Positions 1 through 9,542 are shown, counted from the first letter of the stretch. The stretch is DNA of 64,000 bases from JAMXLO01 sp036265005 (GCA_036265005.1 DATAPW010000284.1:26621-90620), one strand, 5' to 3'. Program-made: numbers and translations. Notes: generated by a model from the sequence alone, not told the origin.

Positions 1-715
1 GACTGAACTGGCGCGGACTTAGATGGGCCGCTTCGGCGAGTTGTTCAACCGTCAGCGCACTATCGAGATTGCGCTTTGCATAAGCCAGCGCGCTCTGGAT
101 ACGGTCAGATTTGGGCTCAAGTTCCAACAGCGCCGAAAACTGCGACTGCCCGCCGGCGCGCCGGTGATACACCACAAGGTGCCTGGCGACGGCCCGCGCA
201 ACGTCCGCGCCCAGATCCTGCTCGACCATGGCCAGCGCGAGGTCGATCCCGGCGGTCATACCTGCCGAAGTCCATATCGGACCGTCGATGATAAAGATAC
301 GGTCTGCGTCGACCTTCACATTTGGGAACCTCGACTGCAGGTCGCGCGCGCCGTTCCAGTGCGTGGTCGCGCGACGGCCATCGAGCAGGCCTGCCTCGGC
401 GAGGAGGAACGCGCCGAGGCAGGTCGAGGCAACGCGCCGGCAATGCGCCGGAGCCTGCCGCACAAATTCGATCAGGCCTGGCGTCGGCGGCTCGGTGCCA
501 CGGCCGAAAATCAATGTGTCGAAATTCGTGCCGTCGAGCCGCTCCGTCGCGACGCTTACTCCGATCGAGGTGCGGATCGACCCGCCGGTCTCGGACAGCA
601 GGCGCACGTCATAAACCGGATTATCCCCCGTGGTGTTCGCGAATTCGAATACCGAGGCTATCGCGAAGGTCATCACCCGAAAGCCGGGGGAGACGACGAA
701 ACCAATGCGCTGCAC
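1..715 (-). CDS. GlxA/FtrA-family transcriptional regulator (DJ-1/PfpI + AraC HTH), partial
   Basis: The frame reads leftward and runs off the window edge, so only about 238 N-terminal residues are present. They form a DJ-1/PfpI-like domain: it begins QRIGFVVSPGF, has the class I amidotransferase-like elbow ASTCLGAFLLAEAGLL and the following TTHW, and ends its fold near ITSAGMTAGIDLAL (about residue 160). The last visible residues (VEQLAEAAHLSPRQF) are the first helices of the AraC-type DNA-binding domain, whose rest lies outside. The GTG start at 715 is chosen because GGAGG stands about 6 bases upstream. It is divergent from the broken SDR gene at 829; such regulators often control an adjacent oxidoreductase. 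The ligand is unknown. Confidence 0.85.
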   Translation of the reverse strand, partial: MQRIGFVVSPGFRVMTFAIASVFEFANTTGDNPVYDVRLLSETGGSIRTSIGVSVATERLDGTNFDTLIFGRGTEPPTPGLIEFVRQAPAHCRRVASTCLGAFLLAEAGLLDGRRATTHWNGARDLQSRFPNVKVDADRIFIIDGPIWTSAGMTAGIDLALAMVEQDLGADVARAVARHLVVYHRRAGGQSQFSALLELEPKSDRIQSALAYAKRNLDSALTVEQLAEAAHLSPRQFS

Positions 716-828
716 GCGGCACCTCCACAAGATGTCCTGAAACGCCGCATTTCTGACATTCAGGACAAAGCCGCGCAAGCCCACATCACTTTGCCGGAGG
801 CCCGATGGCGGGCAGTGTAGGAGGATTA

Positions 829-1260
829 ATGAGCGCATTTGCGACGAAGGGGGCGGCACTGATTGCCGGCGTCTCCTCCGGCATCGGCGCGATTTACGCA
901 GATCGCCTGGCCAGGCGTGGCTACAACCTGATCCTGGTCGCCCGCAACCGGAGCGGGCTCGCAGCCCTGTCCCAGTCTCTGAAGAGACGGATCTGGCCCG
1001 GATCGAGGCGACGTTGCGTGGCAACCCTGCTGGCGAACAATGCCGGCGTCGGCGCAAACGCACCTCTTTTCCCATAGGACGTCGAGAATATGGACGAGAT
1101 GATCCACCTCAACGTCGGCGCGCTCACCCGGTTGACCTACGCGGCGGTGGCCCGGCTTCGTTGCGCGGGGCGGCGGCACCGTCATCAACATCGCATCGAT
1201 CGTGGCGATCGCGCCCGAAAGGCTCAACGGGGTCTACGGCTCCGGCAGCACGCCGCGCGA
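829..1260 (+). pseudogene. Short-chain dehydrogenase/reductase, decayed
   Basis: An AGGAGG site precedes an ATG at 829. The product starts as a normal SDR with the nucleotide-binding AGVSSGIG motif and LILVARN, then loses the region that should link it to LANNAGVGANAPLF, and stops at 1077. The reading continues after the stop as VENMDEMIHLNVGALTRLTYA. After another frame change it reads GGGTVINIASIVAIAPERLNGVYGSGS near 1170-1255, where homology ends before the catalytic Tyr/Lys. At least one internal deletion, one stop and one frameshift are visible, so the gene is dead. It sits divergently next to the GlxA-type regulator, its probable former controller. Confidence 0.8.
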
Positions 1261-1394
1261 TGTCCGCCAGGTTCTCGAGTGCTGTCCTGGTTCCCCGATA
1301 CAACATCGGGCGTCGGCAATTGCCCGGGCATGACAAGCATTTGGAGGCAGCCAGTCCTCCTGCCCGGTCCACGCGGCACCACCTGGAGATAGCG

Positions 1395-1865
1395 ATGACC
1401 ACCACGATCAAGATCAACGGCGTCGGTCGGACGATCGATGTTGACGGCGACACGCCTCTCTTGTGGGTGTTGCGCGACGTTCTCGGCATGACCGGCACAA
1501 AGTTCGGTTGCGGCATGGCGCTTTGCGGCGCCTGCACGGTGCATGTCGACGGTGTCGCCACGCGTTCGTGCATCACTCCGATCGACAGCATCGGCACCTC
1601 CGCCATCACCACCATCGAGGCCATCGGCGCAACCGCGGCGGGTGCCAGGATCCAGAAGGCGTGGCTTGACCGCGAGGTTGTGCAATGCGGCTACTGCCAG
1701 TCTGGTCAGATCATGTCCGCTGCGGCGCTGCTCGCGAGCAACCCACATCCGACGGATGCCGATATCGACGACGCGATGTCCGGTAACATCTGCCGCTGTG
1801 GCACTTATGTCCGCATTCGTGAAGCGATCAAGCACGCCGCGCAATCGAGCGGACAGAGAGGCTGA
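1395..1865 (+). CDS. (2Fe-2S)-binding subunit of a molybdenum hydroxylase (IorA-like)
   Basis: The 156-residue protein is the small iron-sulfur subunit of a xanthine-oxidase-family hydroxylase. It carries electrons from the molybdenum subunit encoded two bases downstream to an unknown acceptor. The plant-type ferredoxin cluster is held by Cys39, Cys44, Cys47 and Cys59 (FGCGMALCGACTVH...C). The second [2Fe-2S] cluster uses Cys98, Cys101, Cys133 and Cys135 (QCGYCQSGQ and NICRCGTY). Length and two-subunit layout, with no separate FAD subunit, match isoquinoline 1-oxidoreductase alpha (IorA) rather than xanthine dehydrogenase. The ATG at 1395 follows a GGAGA-like site. The natural substrate cannot be read from the sequence. 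Confidence 0.9.
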   Translation: MTTTIKINGVGRTIDVDGDTPLLWVLRDVLGMTGTKFGCGMALCGACTVHVDGVATRSCITPIDSIGTSAITTIEAIGATAAGARIQKAWLDREVVQCGYCQSGQIMSAAALLASNPHPTDADIDDAMSGNICRCGTYVRIREAIKHAAQSSGQRG

Positions 1866-1867
1866 CA

Positions 1868-4027
1868 ATGATCGTCGACGACCTTTCGCGGCGCAGACTG
1901 CTGAGGGCCGGAGCGGCCGCCGGCGGAGGACTATTGCTGAGCCTGAGCCTGCCGTTCGTGAACAGCGATGCGGAAGCCGCCGACGCCGATGGTTTTGCGC
2001 CCAACGCCTTCATCCGCATCGAAAGCGATGGGCAGATCGTCCTGACCATGCCCTACGTCGAGATGGGGCAGGGTACCTACACCTCCATCCCGATGCTGAT
2101 CGCCGAGGAGCTGGAGGTCGACCTGAAACAGGTACGGCTGGAACATGCTCCGCCCAACGAGAAGCTTTACGGCAACCCCTTGATCGCCGGGGTGCAGGCG
2201 ACCGGCAACTCGAACGCGATACGCGGAGCCTGGCGGCCCCTGCGCCAGGCCGGTGCGATCGCGCGAACCATGCTCGTTTCGGCGGCGGCAAGGCGCTGGA
2301 ACGTCGATCCCGCATCCTGCGCGGCGCAAAGCGGCGAAGTGCATCACGCGCCGACGAAAAGCAGTGCCAGATACGGCGAACTCGCCGCTGACGCCGCCCG
2401 CATGCCTGTCCCCGATAGCGTGGGGCTCAAGCAACCGGCGGATTACAAGCTCATCGGCACCCCAGTCAGGCGTCTCGACACGCCGGCAAAGGTCAACGGA
2501 TCGGCCATCTATGGCATCGACGCTCGGCCGCCGGGCGTGAAGATCGCGACGCTTGCGCAATCGCCGGTGTTCGGCGGTCGTGTGAAGAATGTTGATGATG
2601 CGGCGGCCAAGGCCGTCAACGGCGTGCGCCAGGTCGTTCGGCTCGACGATGCCGTCGCCGTCGTGGCCGACCATATGGGCGCTGCGAAGAAAGGACTGGC
2701 GGCGCTGGCGATCGAATGGGACGACGGCCCGCATGGCAGGCTCAACACGCAGGAGATCGCGGACGAACTCGCAAAGGCCACGCTCAAGCCGGGGCCAGTG
2801 GCGCAGAACATCGGCAATGTCGATGCGGCCATGGCGCGCAGCGTCACCAAGGTCGAGGCCACCTACGAGGTCCCGTTCCTGGCGCACGCCGCAATGGAAC
2901 CAATGAACTGCACAGTTCATGTCCGCAAGGACGGATGCGAGGTCTGGGTCGGCAACCAGGCTATCGCGCGAGCCCAGGCAGCGGCGGCGAAGACCGCCGG
3001 CATGCCGTTGGACAAGGTGCTGGTCCACAATCATTTGATCGGCGGTGGCTTTGGCCGGCGGCTGGAGATCGATGGTGTCATTCGCGCGGTCGAAATCGCC
3101 AAACACGTCGACGGTCCGGTCAAGGTCGTGTGGACGCGCGAGGAAGATATCCAGCACGACATGTATCGACCCTACTTCTTCGACCGGTTGTCTGCCGGTC
3201 TTGATGAGAAAGGCATGCCGGTCGCCTGGAATCACCGATTCGCAGGCTCTTCGGTCATCGCACGATGGCTTCCTCCGGGCTTCAACAATGGTCTCGATCC
3301 CGACACCACCGAGGGCGCGATCGATCTCGTCTATGACCTCCCGAACATGCACGTCGAGTACTTGCGGGTGGAACCTCCGGGCATTCCGACTGCTTTCTGG
3401 CGCAGCGTCGGGCCGTCGCACAACGTCTTCGTGACCGAAAGCTTCCTGGACGAACTGGCGGCGGCAGCGAAGCAGGATGCAGTCGCCTATCGGTTGTCTC
3501 TCCTCGACAAATCGCCCCGCGCCAAAGCTGTTCTCAGGCTTGCCGCGGAGAAGTCCGGCTGGGGACAACCGCTGCCTGAACGGGTCGGACGTGGAGTGTC
3601 GGTCCAGTTCGCCTTCGCGACCTACATGGCGCAGGTCGCCGAAGTCGAAGTATCGCAGGGCGGATCGGTTCGTGTCCGGCGCGTCGTCTGCGTGGTCGAT
3701 TGCGGCACTGTCGTCAATCCCGACACCGTCCAGGCGCAGATCCAGAGCGCAATCATGTTCGGCATCACGGCGGCGTTGTATGGCGAGATCACGCTCAAGG
3801 ACGGCCGTGTCGAGCAAACCAACTTCGATACCTACCAGGTCCTGCGCATGAATGAGGCGCCCACCATCGAGGTGCACATCGTCAGAAATTTCGAACCGCC
3901 TGGCGGAATGGGTGAGGCCGGGACTTCGGCCATCGTTCCCGCGGTGACCAATGCGATCTTCGCGGCGACCGGCAAGCGCTTGCGAAAGCTGCCGATCGAT
4001 ACCAGCGTATTGAAGCAACCGGCGTGA
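1868..4027 (+). CDS. Molybdopterin-binding subunit, xanthine oxidase family (IorB-like), Tat-exported
   Basis: This 719-residue catalytic subunit binds the molybdenum-cytosine-dinucleotide cofactor and is co-transcribed with the 2Fe-2S subunit (2-base gap). The N-terminus has a twin-arginine signal (RRRLLRAG at 8-15 then a Leu/Gly/Ala-rich stretch), so the pair probably works in the periplasm as aldehyde- or N-heterocycle-oxidising IorB relatives do. Family landmarks include YVEMGQGTYTSIPMLIAEEL, AAMEPMNCTVHV, IGGGFGRRLE and the C-terminal GGMGEAGTSAIVPAVTNAI, where the Glu of GEAG is the expected catalytic base. No XdhC-like maturation gene and no cytochrome subunit lies next to it. The substrate is unknown. 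Confidence 0.9.
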   Translation: MIVDDLSRRRLLRAGAAAGGGLLLSLSLPFVNSDAEAADADGFAPNAFIRIESDGQIVLTMPYVEMGQGTYTSIPMLIAEELEVDLKQVRLEHAPPNEKLYGNPLIAGVQATGNSNAIRGAWRPLRQAGAIARTMLVSAAARRWNVDPASCAAQSGEVHHAPTKSSARYGELAADAARMPVPDSVGLKQPADYKLIGTPVRRLDTPAKVNGSAIYGIDARPPGVKIATLAQSPVFGGRVKNVDDAAAKAVNGVRQVVRLDDAVAVVADHMGAAKKGLAALAIEWDDGPHGRLNTQEIADELAKATLKPGPVAQNIGNVDAAMARSVTKVEATYEVPFLAHAAMEPMNCTVHVRKDGCEVWVGNQAIARAQAAAAKTAGMPLDKVLVHNHLIGGGFGRRLEIDGVIRAVEIAKHVDGPVKVVWTREEDIQHDMYRPYFFDRLSAGLDEKGMPVAWNHRFAGSSVIARWLPPGFNNGLDPDTTEGAIDLVYDLPNMHVEYLRVEPPGIPTAFWRSVGPSHNVFVTESFLDELAAAAKQDAVAYRLSLLDKSPRAKAVLRLAAEKSGWGQPLPERVGRGVSVQFAFATYMAQVAEVEVSQGGSVRVRRVVCVVDCGTVVNPDTVQAQIQSAIMFGITAALYGEITLKDGRVEQTNFDTYQVLRMNEAPTIEVHIVRNFEPPGGMGEAGTSAIVPAVTNAIFAATGKRLRKLPIDTSVLKQPA

Positions 4028-4195
4028 TAGGAACACCGCGGTGCGCAATGATCTGCAAACGATAAGCGGCAGGGAAGTGGCAGCCACCGAATTGACGGAT
4101 CGCTCAGCATTCCGTTGAAGTAACTGCCGAACATGCGCGGGAAGCGTGGACTCGAGATACATCAAACCGAGCGTCGGCGTGCGGAAGGTCGAACC

Positions 4196-6271
4196 ATGAG
4201 CCGGTGGCCAGGCGTTGATGAATGGCTGTTTTCGATGAAGACTTTTGCTGCCGGGATGCTCGCGCTCTACATCGCGATGTCGATTGGGCTGGACAAACCG
4301 TATTGGGCATTGACGACAGTCTATGTCATTGCCCAACCGCTGACCGGCGCGCTGCGTTCCAAAGCGATTTTCCGTCTGATCGGCACCATAATCGGTGCCA
4401 CCATGACGGTCGTGCTGGTGCCGAACCTGGCCAATGCCCCCGAATTGCTGAGTGCCGCGCTGGCTCTGTGGGTCGGTCTATGCCTGTACTTCGCGCTGCT
4501 TGACCGCACGCCGCGCAGCTATCTGTTCATGCTGGCGGGCTACACCACCGTGTTGATCGGCTTCCCAGCGGTCGCCACGCCGGACTCGATGTGGGACATC
4601 GCGCTGGCGCGCGTCGAGGAGATCGGACTCGGAATCATCTGTACAACCGTCATCAGCACAGTGGTGTTCCCGCGCGCACTGGGACCGATGTTGAGCGCGC
4701 GTATACTTTCCTGGGTCGGCAACGCAAGCACCTGGACCGAGGAGATACTCAGCGGCGCCGACAGCAGGGCTGGCGCAGATGGGCACATCCGGCTCGCGGC
4801 GGATGCGGTCGAACTCCGGATGCTTGCCTCCCAACTCAGTTACGACACATCGATCTTGCAGACAGCAACACGTTGGGTAGGCGAACTGCAACGGCGGATG
4901 GTGCTGCTGCTGCCGCAGCTCTCCTCGATCGACGACCGTCTGACCGCACTACGGGCCGCGGGCGGGACCACCCCGAGCCTGGAACGTCTGTTGGCGGATT
5001 TGTGCGTGTGGGTGCGCGCCGGGGCGCCGCCACCGCGCAGCGAGGCCGACCGGATGAGAGCGCGCATCGCGCGGCTACAGGTCGAGACCGATCCACGCGC
5101 CGGCTGGAACGAAGTTATGCGCAGCAGCCTGCTACTGCGACTGCGTGATCTGGTCGACCTGCGGCAGGACATGCGGGATTTGCGGCGGCACATCCAAACC
5201 GGCGGTGGCGTGCTTGCCCCGCCGCTTGCCGTGCAAACCGGGGGGCCGGAGCGACTGCATCGGGATCATGCCCTTCCTCTGCTGTCCGGCTTTTCGGCCG
5301 CGCTGACGATTCTCGTCTTCTGCGCGTTCTGGATCGCCACGGGTTGGAACGCCGGTGGCGGTGCGGCATCGCTGTCGGGAGTGGCCTGCTGTCTCTTCGC
5401 CGCGTTCGACGACCCAACCCCTGCGCTGAAAAAAATGGTGGTCACCACCGTGTTGAGCGTGGGGGCGGTCGGCATAGGTCTGTTCGGCATCCTGCCTTTC
5501 GCGAATGACTTTGAGATACTAACCCTGGTCCTCGGTGCGTTTTTCGTGCCTGTGGGCCTCTTGATCGCCATGCCGGCCACCCAGCCGCTTGGCGCGGGCC
5601 TTGGATTCCTGACAGCGACCTTTCTCAGCCTGCAAAGCGCTTATGCAGCCGATTTTGTGAGCTACGCGGATGGCAGCCTTGCCGCATTGCTGGGTGTGGC
5701 GGGCGCCGCCGTTATCACCGCGCTGATCCGCTCGGTCGGTACGGAATGGAGCGCGCGCCGGTTGCTGCGTGCCATTTGGCGGGATTTGGCGGCGATCCCG
5801 AGCCATCACACGCCGAAGGAGCGCGTCGTGCTGTCGGGGTTGTTCCTGGACAGGCTCGGGCTGCTGGTGCCGCGGCTGGCAGCGGTCGGCGCCGGCAACG
5901 ATCTGGCAGCAGCGGACACACTCAAGGACCTGCGCATCGGTATCAACATGGTCGATATGCAGCGCGATCGCGACGCCATGCCGCAGCCGGTGCGTGCCGC
6001 GATGGACGACGTCCTGGCCGGCACCTCCGCTCATTTCGCGGCACAGGCTGCGGCGGGTCGGGCGCGGCCGCCCTCGCGTGCACTGTTGCGTGATATCGAC
6101 CGAGCGCTGGATGAAGTCATTGCGACGCCGGGCGAACGCTCCCGCGATCTGTTGCTGCAACTGGTCGGCATCCGGCGCGGCCTGTTCGCCGATGCCACGC
6201 CCTTCCAGCCCACGCCACCACCAGACGACATGAGCGCCGCAGCCGAACCGCCGAGCAGGGCAGCGGCATGA
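4196..6271 (+). CDS. FUSC-family inner-membrane efflux protein (AaeB-like)
   Basis: The 691-residue protein has the duplicated FUSC layout. One N-terminal block of hydrophobic segments (about residues 15-155, with KPYWALTTVYVIAQPLTGA and the family's R-R-x-G-T-I-I-G-A pattern) is followed by a cytoplasmic helical region. A second membrane block lies at about 365-525, followed by a C-terminal helical tail. AaeB relatives pump aromatic carboxylic acids together with an AaeA adaptor, and the next two genes encode exactly that set with ATGA overlaps. I prefer ATG 4196 over the upstream ATG 4133 because GGAAGG precedes it and homology begins there. Confidence 0.87.
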   Translation: MSRWPGVDEWLFSMKTFAAGMLALYIAMSIGLDKPYWALTTVYVIAQPLTGALRSKAIFRLIGTIIGATMTVVLVPNLANAPELLSAALALWVGLCLYFALLDRTPRSYLFMLAGYTTVLIGFPAVATPDSMWDIALARVEEIGLGIICTTVISTVVFPRALGPMLSARILSWVGNASTWTEEILSGADSRAGADGHIRLAADAVELRMLASQLSYDTSILQTATRWVGELQRRMVLLLPQLSSIDDRLTALRAAGGTTPSLERLLADLCVWVRAGAPPPRSEADRMRARIARLQVETDPRAGWNEVMRSSLLLRLRDLVDLRQDMRDLRRHIQTGGGVLAPPLAVQTGGPERLHRDHALPLLSGFSAALTILVFCAFWIATGWNAGGGAASLSGVACCLFAAFDDPTPALKKMVVTTVLSVGAVGIGLFGILPFANDFEILTLVLGAFFVPVGLLIAMPATQPLGAGLGFLTATFLSLQSAYAADFVSYADGSLAALLGVAGAAVITALIRSVGTEWSARRLLRAIWRDLAAIPSHHTPKERVVLSGLFLDRLGLLVPRLAAVGAGNDLAAADTLKDLRIGINMVDMQRDRDAMPQPVRAAMDDVLAGTSAHFAAQAAAGRARPPSRALLRDIDRALDEVIATPGERSRDLLLQLVGIRRGLFADATPFQPTPPPDDMSAAAEPPSRAAA

Positions 6272-6480
6272 TCGGCGAGATCGATGTCTATGGCGTGTTT
6301 GTCCCCATCTTGCTGGTGTGGGGCTTGACCGGACTGATGCTGACAGCGGTGCTACGCCGCGTGCTCGCTCGTATTGGCTTCTATCGGCTGGTCTGGCACC
6401 GGCCGCTGGTGGATCTGTCGCTGCTCATCATCGTCATTGCGGCGGTCGCCGCCATCCCGCCCCAGTGGATTGCGCCATGA
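6268..6480 (+). CDS. DUF1656 small membrane protein (AaeX-like)
   Basis: A 70-residue protein with two predicted membrane helices (about residues 9-29 and 47-65), overlapping the FUSC gene stop by ATGA and the adaptor gene start by ATGA. Short DUF1656/AaeX proteins are constant partners of FUSC and HlyD-like genes in aromatic-acid efflux operons; their exact job is not known. The sequence MIGEIDVYGVFVPILLVW is typical of the family start. Confidence 0.85.
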   Translation: MIGEIDVYGVFVPILLVWGLTGLMLTAVLRRVLARIGFYRLVWHRPLVDLSLLIIVIAAVAAIPPQWIAP

Positions 6481-7370
6481 AACAGTTCCTCCGACGGCTT
6501 GTCCTCAACGCCGGCCGTCCTGCGTTGACGCTGGTGATCGTGGCCGTGGCGCTCATCGCGGGGCGTTGGCTGTGGGCCTACTACGAGGAGGCGCCTTGGA
6601 CTCGCGACGGACGTGTCAGAGCGGACGTGGTGACGATCGCTCCGGACGTCTCCGGGCTTGTCACCGAGGTGGCAGTGCGGGACAACCAAACGGTGAAGCG
6701 CGGCGATGTGCTGTTCCGCATTGATCCCGACCGCTTCGAACTCGCGTTGGCGCAGACCGACGCGGCGATGGCGAGCCGAAAGGCGCAGATGGACGAGGCG
6801 GCACGCGAGGCTAACCGGTATGAGCGCTTGAATGAGATTGCTGTATCCAAGGAAGTCCAGGAACAGAGACAGACGAATGCCGACGCGACGGCGGCTGCCT
6901 ATCGGCAGGCCGTCGCCGACCGGGCAGTTGCGGAGCTCAACCTGAGGCGCGCGGTGGTCACAAGCCCGGTTGATGGGACAGTCACCAATGTTCAACTGGA
7001 GCCGGGTGACTATGTATCGACCGGGAAGGCTGTCATGGCATTGGTGGCTAGTGCGACCCTGCGAATCGAAGGATATTTCGAAGAAACCAAGCTGCCGAAG
7101 ATTCACAAGGGCGACCCGGTGCAGGTTCGGTTGATGGGAGAGTCGCGGCCCCTGACCGGGCACGTCGAGAGCATTGCTACCGGCATCGCCGATCGCGAGC
7201 GGACCGATAGCCCGGATCTGCTGGCCAACATCAACCCGACCTTCAACTGGGTGCGTCTGGCGCAGCGCGTGCCGGTGCGGGTGAAGCCGGACGTGGTGCC
7301 ACCCGGTGTAGAGCTGGTGGTTGGCCGAACGGCGACGGTCACCGTCGAGTCCGGCAATGAAGCACATTAG
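6477..7370 (+). CDS. HlyD-family periplasmic adaptor subunit (AaeA-like)
   Basis: The 297-residue protein has one N-terminal membrane helix (about residues 14-32) and then a periplasmic adaptor. A half-lipoyl segment (VTIAPDVSGLVTEVAVRDNQ) leads into a helical hairpin (about 90-150, rich in Ala/Glu/Arg), then the second lipoyl half (VTSPVDGTVTNVQLEPGDYV) and a beta-barrel domain. This is the architecture that bridges an inner-membrane pump to an outer-membrane channel. It is the last gene of the efflux operon and overlaps the DUF1656 gene. No TolC-like gene follows, so a shared outer-membrane channel encoded elsewhere is likely. Confidence 0.88.
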   Translation: MKQFLRRLVLNAGRPALTLVIVAVALIAGRWLWAYYEEAPWTRDGRVRADVVTIAPDVSGLVTEVAVRDNQTVKRGDVLFRIDPDRFELALAQTDAAMASRKAQMDEAAREANRYERLNEIAVSKEVQEQRQTNADATAAAYRQAVADRAVAELNLRRAVVTSPVDGTVTNVQLEPGDYVSTGKAVMALVASATLRIEGYFEETKLPKIHKGDPVQVRLMGESRPLTGHVESIATGIADRERTDSPDLLANINPTFNWVRLAQRVPVRVKPDVVPPGVELVVGRTATVTVESGNEAH

Positions 7371-7391
7371 GGTGATGCCATAGGGGGTTCG

Positions 7392-7952
7392 TCAATCCCG
7401 ACTACCGAGCAGCTCGCGTTTCAGGCGGGGCGTGGGCGGCACCGGGCCGATGAAAGTGGAAAGGATTACATTGGCGAAGTGCGGATCGGGAACGTGGCCG
7501 AAGTGCCGACCATTATTGGTCACTTCGACGCCTGACGAGGTAAACAGCAATGTGGTTCGATCACCCTTATGCATGGGTGGAACCTGCCCAAGGAATTGCC
7601 GTACTTCGTCAGGATCAAGGTGGCAGGGTGGTCTGCAATTATTTTCAAAACCTTCTCGCCATGCGTTGCGGGCTTCCTCTGCACTCACATCGTGTACGAA
7701 CTGAAGGTCGAGCAGCTTGCTCTCTGGTGAATGAAGGATCGTGTCGGGATTGTCGCTTGGGTGTTCCAGATACAGTCCCGCCACGTAAATATGGATGTTA
7801 AAGATTGAGTAGGTGCGTAGGCCGATTCCATTCAGCCGCATCTGTTTCCCATCCACAGATTGCACCTCGGGCATCCATACGCCGTCGAGGTCCGCCGCAC
7901 GTGCGGCGGACAAGAAGACCAAGGCGGCGAACAAGATCAATGCACGGGTCAT
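7392..7952 (-). CDS. Secreted chalcone-isomerase-like protein
   Basis: About 186 residues with a signal peptide (MTRALILFAALVFLSAARA). The mature part has the chalcone-isomerase-fold pattern LNGIGLRTYSIFNIHIYVAGLYL and later LDLQFVHDVSAEEARNAWREG, as seen in bacterial periplasmic CHI-like proteins. These bacterial members are not flavonoid enzymes; fatty-acid binding is known for some of the fold. It runs convergent to the efflux operon. An upstream ATG at 7985 would add eleven charged residues before the signal peptide, so the start at 7952 is preferred, with a weak AGGAAG site further upstream. Confidence 0.75.
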   Translation of the reverse strand: MTRALILFAALVFLSAARAADLDGVWMPEVQSVDGKQMRLNGIGLRTYSIFNIHIYVAGLYLEHPSDNPDTILHSPESKLLDLQFVHDVSAEEARNAWREGFENNCRPPCHLDPDEVRQFLGQVPPMHKGDRTTLLFTSSGVEVTNNGRHFGHVPDPHFANVILSTFIGPVPPTPRLKRELLGSRD

Positions 7953-8132
7953 GGATTCGCTACGCTGCTTCCTGTCACACTTCATATGCCATTGGTTCTG
8001 TCAACTGTGACAAGTGTGCATCCAATATGTAATGTCATGTCTCGAATTTGGTCGCCGTGAACGCCGCGTGACCTTATTGACATTGCCCCTTTCGAGGGGT
8101 GAGGGCCAATATCTGTATCGGAAGGGGGCGAC

Positions 8133-8429
8133 ATGCTCCGATTCTCAGTCATCGTTTCGCTGCTCCTGCTCGCCGGTTGCGCCGACCAGTCCGAGGGGGC
8201 CGCGCTCAATGAGTGCCGCCTGAAGTACTTTCTTGAAAGCCCTGCGGCCCAGGACGAACTGATCCCGGACTGTATGAAGGCAAAGTCATTCCAGATGGCA
8301 TCACCATGCAGTCCCGAGTCGGATGATGATTGGGATTGGCAGGTCAGGACATTCACCTACGACAACCCGAGATGCTATCGACCGCTTGGGGCTACCGCCT
8401 GGACGGCAACCATCCTGTCGCCGATGTGA
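8133..8429 (+). CDS. Small hypothetical lipoprotein
   Basis: A 98-residue product starts after GGAAGGGGGCGAC. It has a short lipoprotein signal (MLRFSVIVSLLLLAGC) with the lipobox Leu-Ala-Gly-Cys at Cys16. The remainder is short and has four further cysteines (residues 29, 47, 59 and 81), which may pair in the periplasm. No family is recognised. The gene lies upstream of another small secreted-protein gene, but the 390-base gap argues against a tight operon. Confidence 0.55.
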   Translation: MLRFSVIVSLLLLAGCADQSEGAALNECRLKYFLESPAAQDELIPDCMKAKSFQMASPCSPESDDDWDWQVRTFTYDNPRCYRPLGATAWTATILSPM

Positions 8430-8821
8430 ATGCGGAAGCAATGGCGTCGGCGGAACATCCGCCGAGACCTCCTCCCGATGCCAGTCGGCTGGCAGGCATT
8501 CGGCAGCCCACCGCACGAAGCGATTGCAATCCAGAAAACATCGTGCATCGCGCCGCTCCCCAAGTTGGGGAAACGTGAATCACACCGCGCCGCGTCGCCT
8601 CAAGAGATTTATGGGTCCTGACCCTCAGCGTCCATGCAACCGGTGGGGAACGCTTAACCGTTTTTGACTTGGGGTTTACTCAGGGAGACCCGAAATTTCC
8701 AGGTGCGGTCGCAGTATCGGGCGACCCGCGCGCTGAGGATGTTCTCGCCGATTCGGTCTGCCTTGCAGTCCAAAACTACGCGCACTGCGGAGCGGCATGT
8801 CAGCCAGGGGAGTATCGCCAA
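8430..8821. other. Gap without recognised gene
   Basis: No reading frame here shows a convincing start, signal or family motif. An in-frame extension of the next gene up to 8669 is open but has no ribosome-binding site and no recognisable content. Confidence 0.5.
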
Positions 8822-9232
8822 ATGTCAGCACGGCGGAGTATTGGTGTAGCGGCTGGCGTCTTGATAGGCATCGCCGGGAATGCAGTCGCGCTGGAGCTTA
8901 CGGACGACCGGGTCTTGAGTTTCCATTCCCAACCTTCGGGCGGTTGTCCTGGCCTGGATTGGCACCTCGTGGCCGGTACCAACAACCGCCTGACAGGCTT
9001 GATTGCCTGGGACGATATGAAGAATGTAGCTCGGGTATCCGGGTCAGCCAACAAAGATGGAAAATTCCATCTTGCATTGCAACCGCTACACGGCGTGAGC
9101 AGCGAAGGCAGTGTGGAGGGGCAACTTCCAGATTACAATGGCTGGCTGACCGCCAGCGTCACTGGAGCGGGGTGCCCACATCAGGAGGTGCACGTTCAGT
9201 GGTTCAGGCGGGCTGGCCCAGACTCCCGGTGA
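8822..9232 (+). CDS. Hypothetical secreted protein
   Basis: A 136-residue product with a predicted signal peptide (SIGVAAGVLIGIAGNAVA, cleavage near residue 24). The mature domain looks like a small beta-rich protein, with a repeating pattern of short polar strands (LTGLIAWDDMKNVARVSGSA, EGSVEGQLPDYNGWLTASV) and cysteines at GGCPGL and GAGCPH. I do not recognise a family. The ATG at 8822 is chosen because the signal peptide begins there; the frame stays open further upstream. Confidence 0.55.
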   Translation: MSARRSIGVAAGVLIGIAGNAVALELTDDRVLSFHSQPSGGCPGLDWHLVAGTNNRLTGLIAWDDMKNVARVSGSANKDGKFHLALQPLHGVSSEGSVEGQLPDYNGWLTASVTGAGCPHQEVHVQWFRRAGPDSR

Positions 9233-9542
9233 TGTTCCTCAGGTTGCGTGGCCGGCTCCTTTTCGAGCCTCAAGGGTCGGCCACCTGCCCATTGGCTTGT
9301 GGCCATCCGTGGCTCGAGACTGGAGTTGACCCGGTTCGGTGGTGCGCACGATCCAGGCTGGGTCGCGCTGCACGTATAATGGCGCAATGCATCACGAGCG
9401 GATGCTTCGGAAGCGCATGCATTCGATAGCCATCAGTCGCCTGGGATGATCGCTATTCGGCGCGCCGCTCCCGGCACGTCATTTTCTGTTTGCACCATCG
9501 AGCGCCCGCGACCTCCGCACGACCGTTCCGTCGAGCGGAGGC
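9233..9542. other. Gap without recognised gene
   Basis: The stretch separates the small secreted-protein gene from the convergent LysR gene. I see no gene, no clear hairpin with a T-run and no repeat shared with the rest of the window. Confidence 0.5.

Noticed and set aside
1931..4336. Long open frame of 801 codons on the minus strand
   Set aside because: It lies opposite the molybdenum subunit gene, whose product has clear family motifs. The antisense product is Arg/His-rich without domains, a usual effect of high GC.
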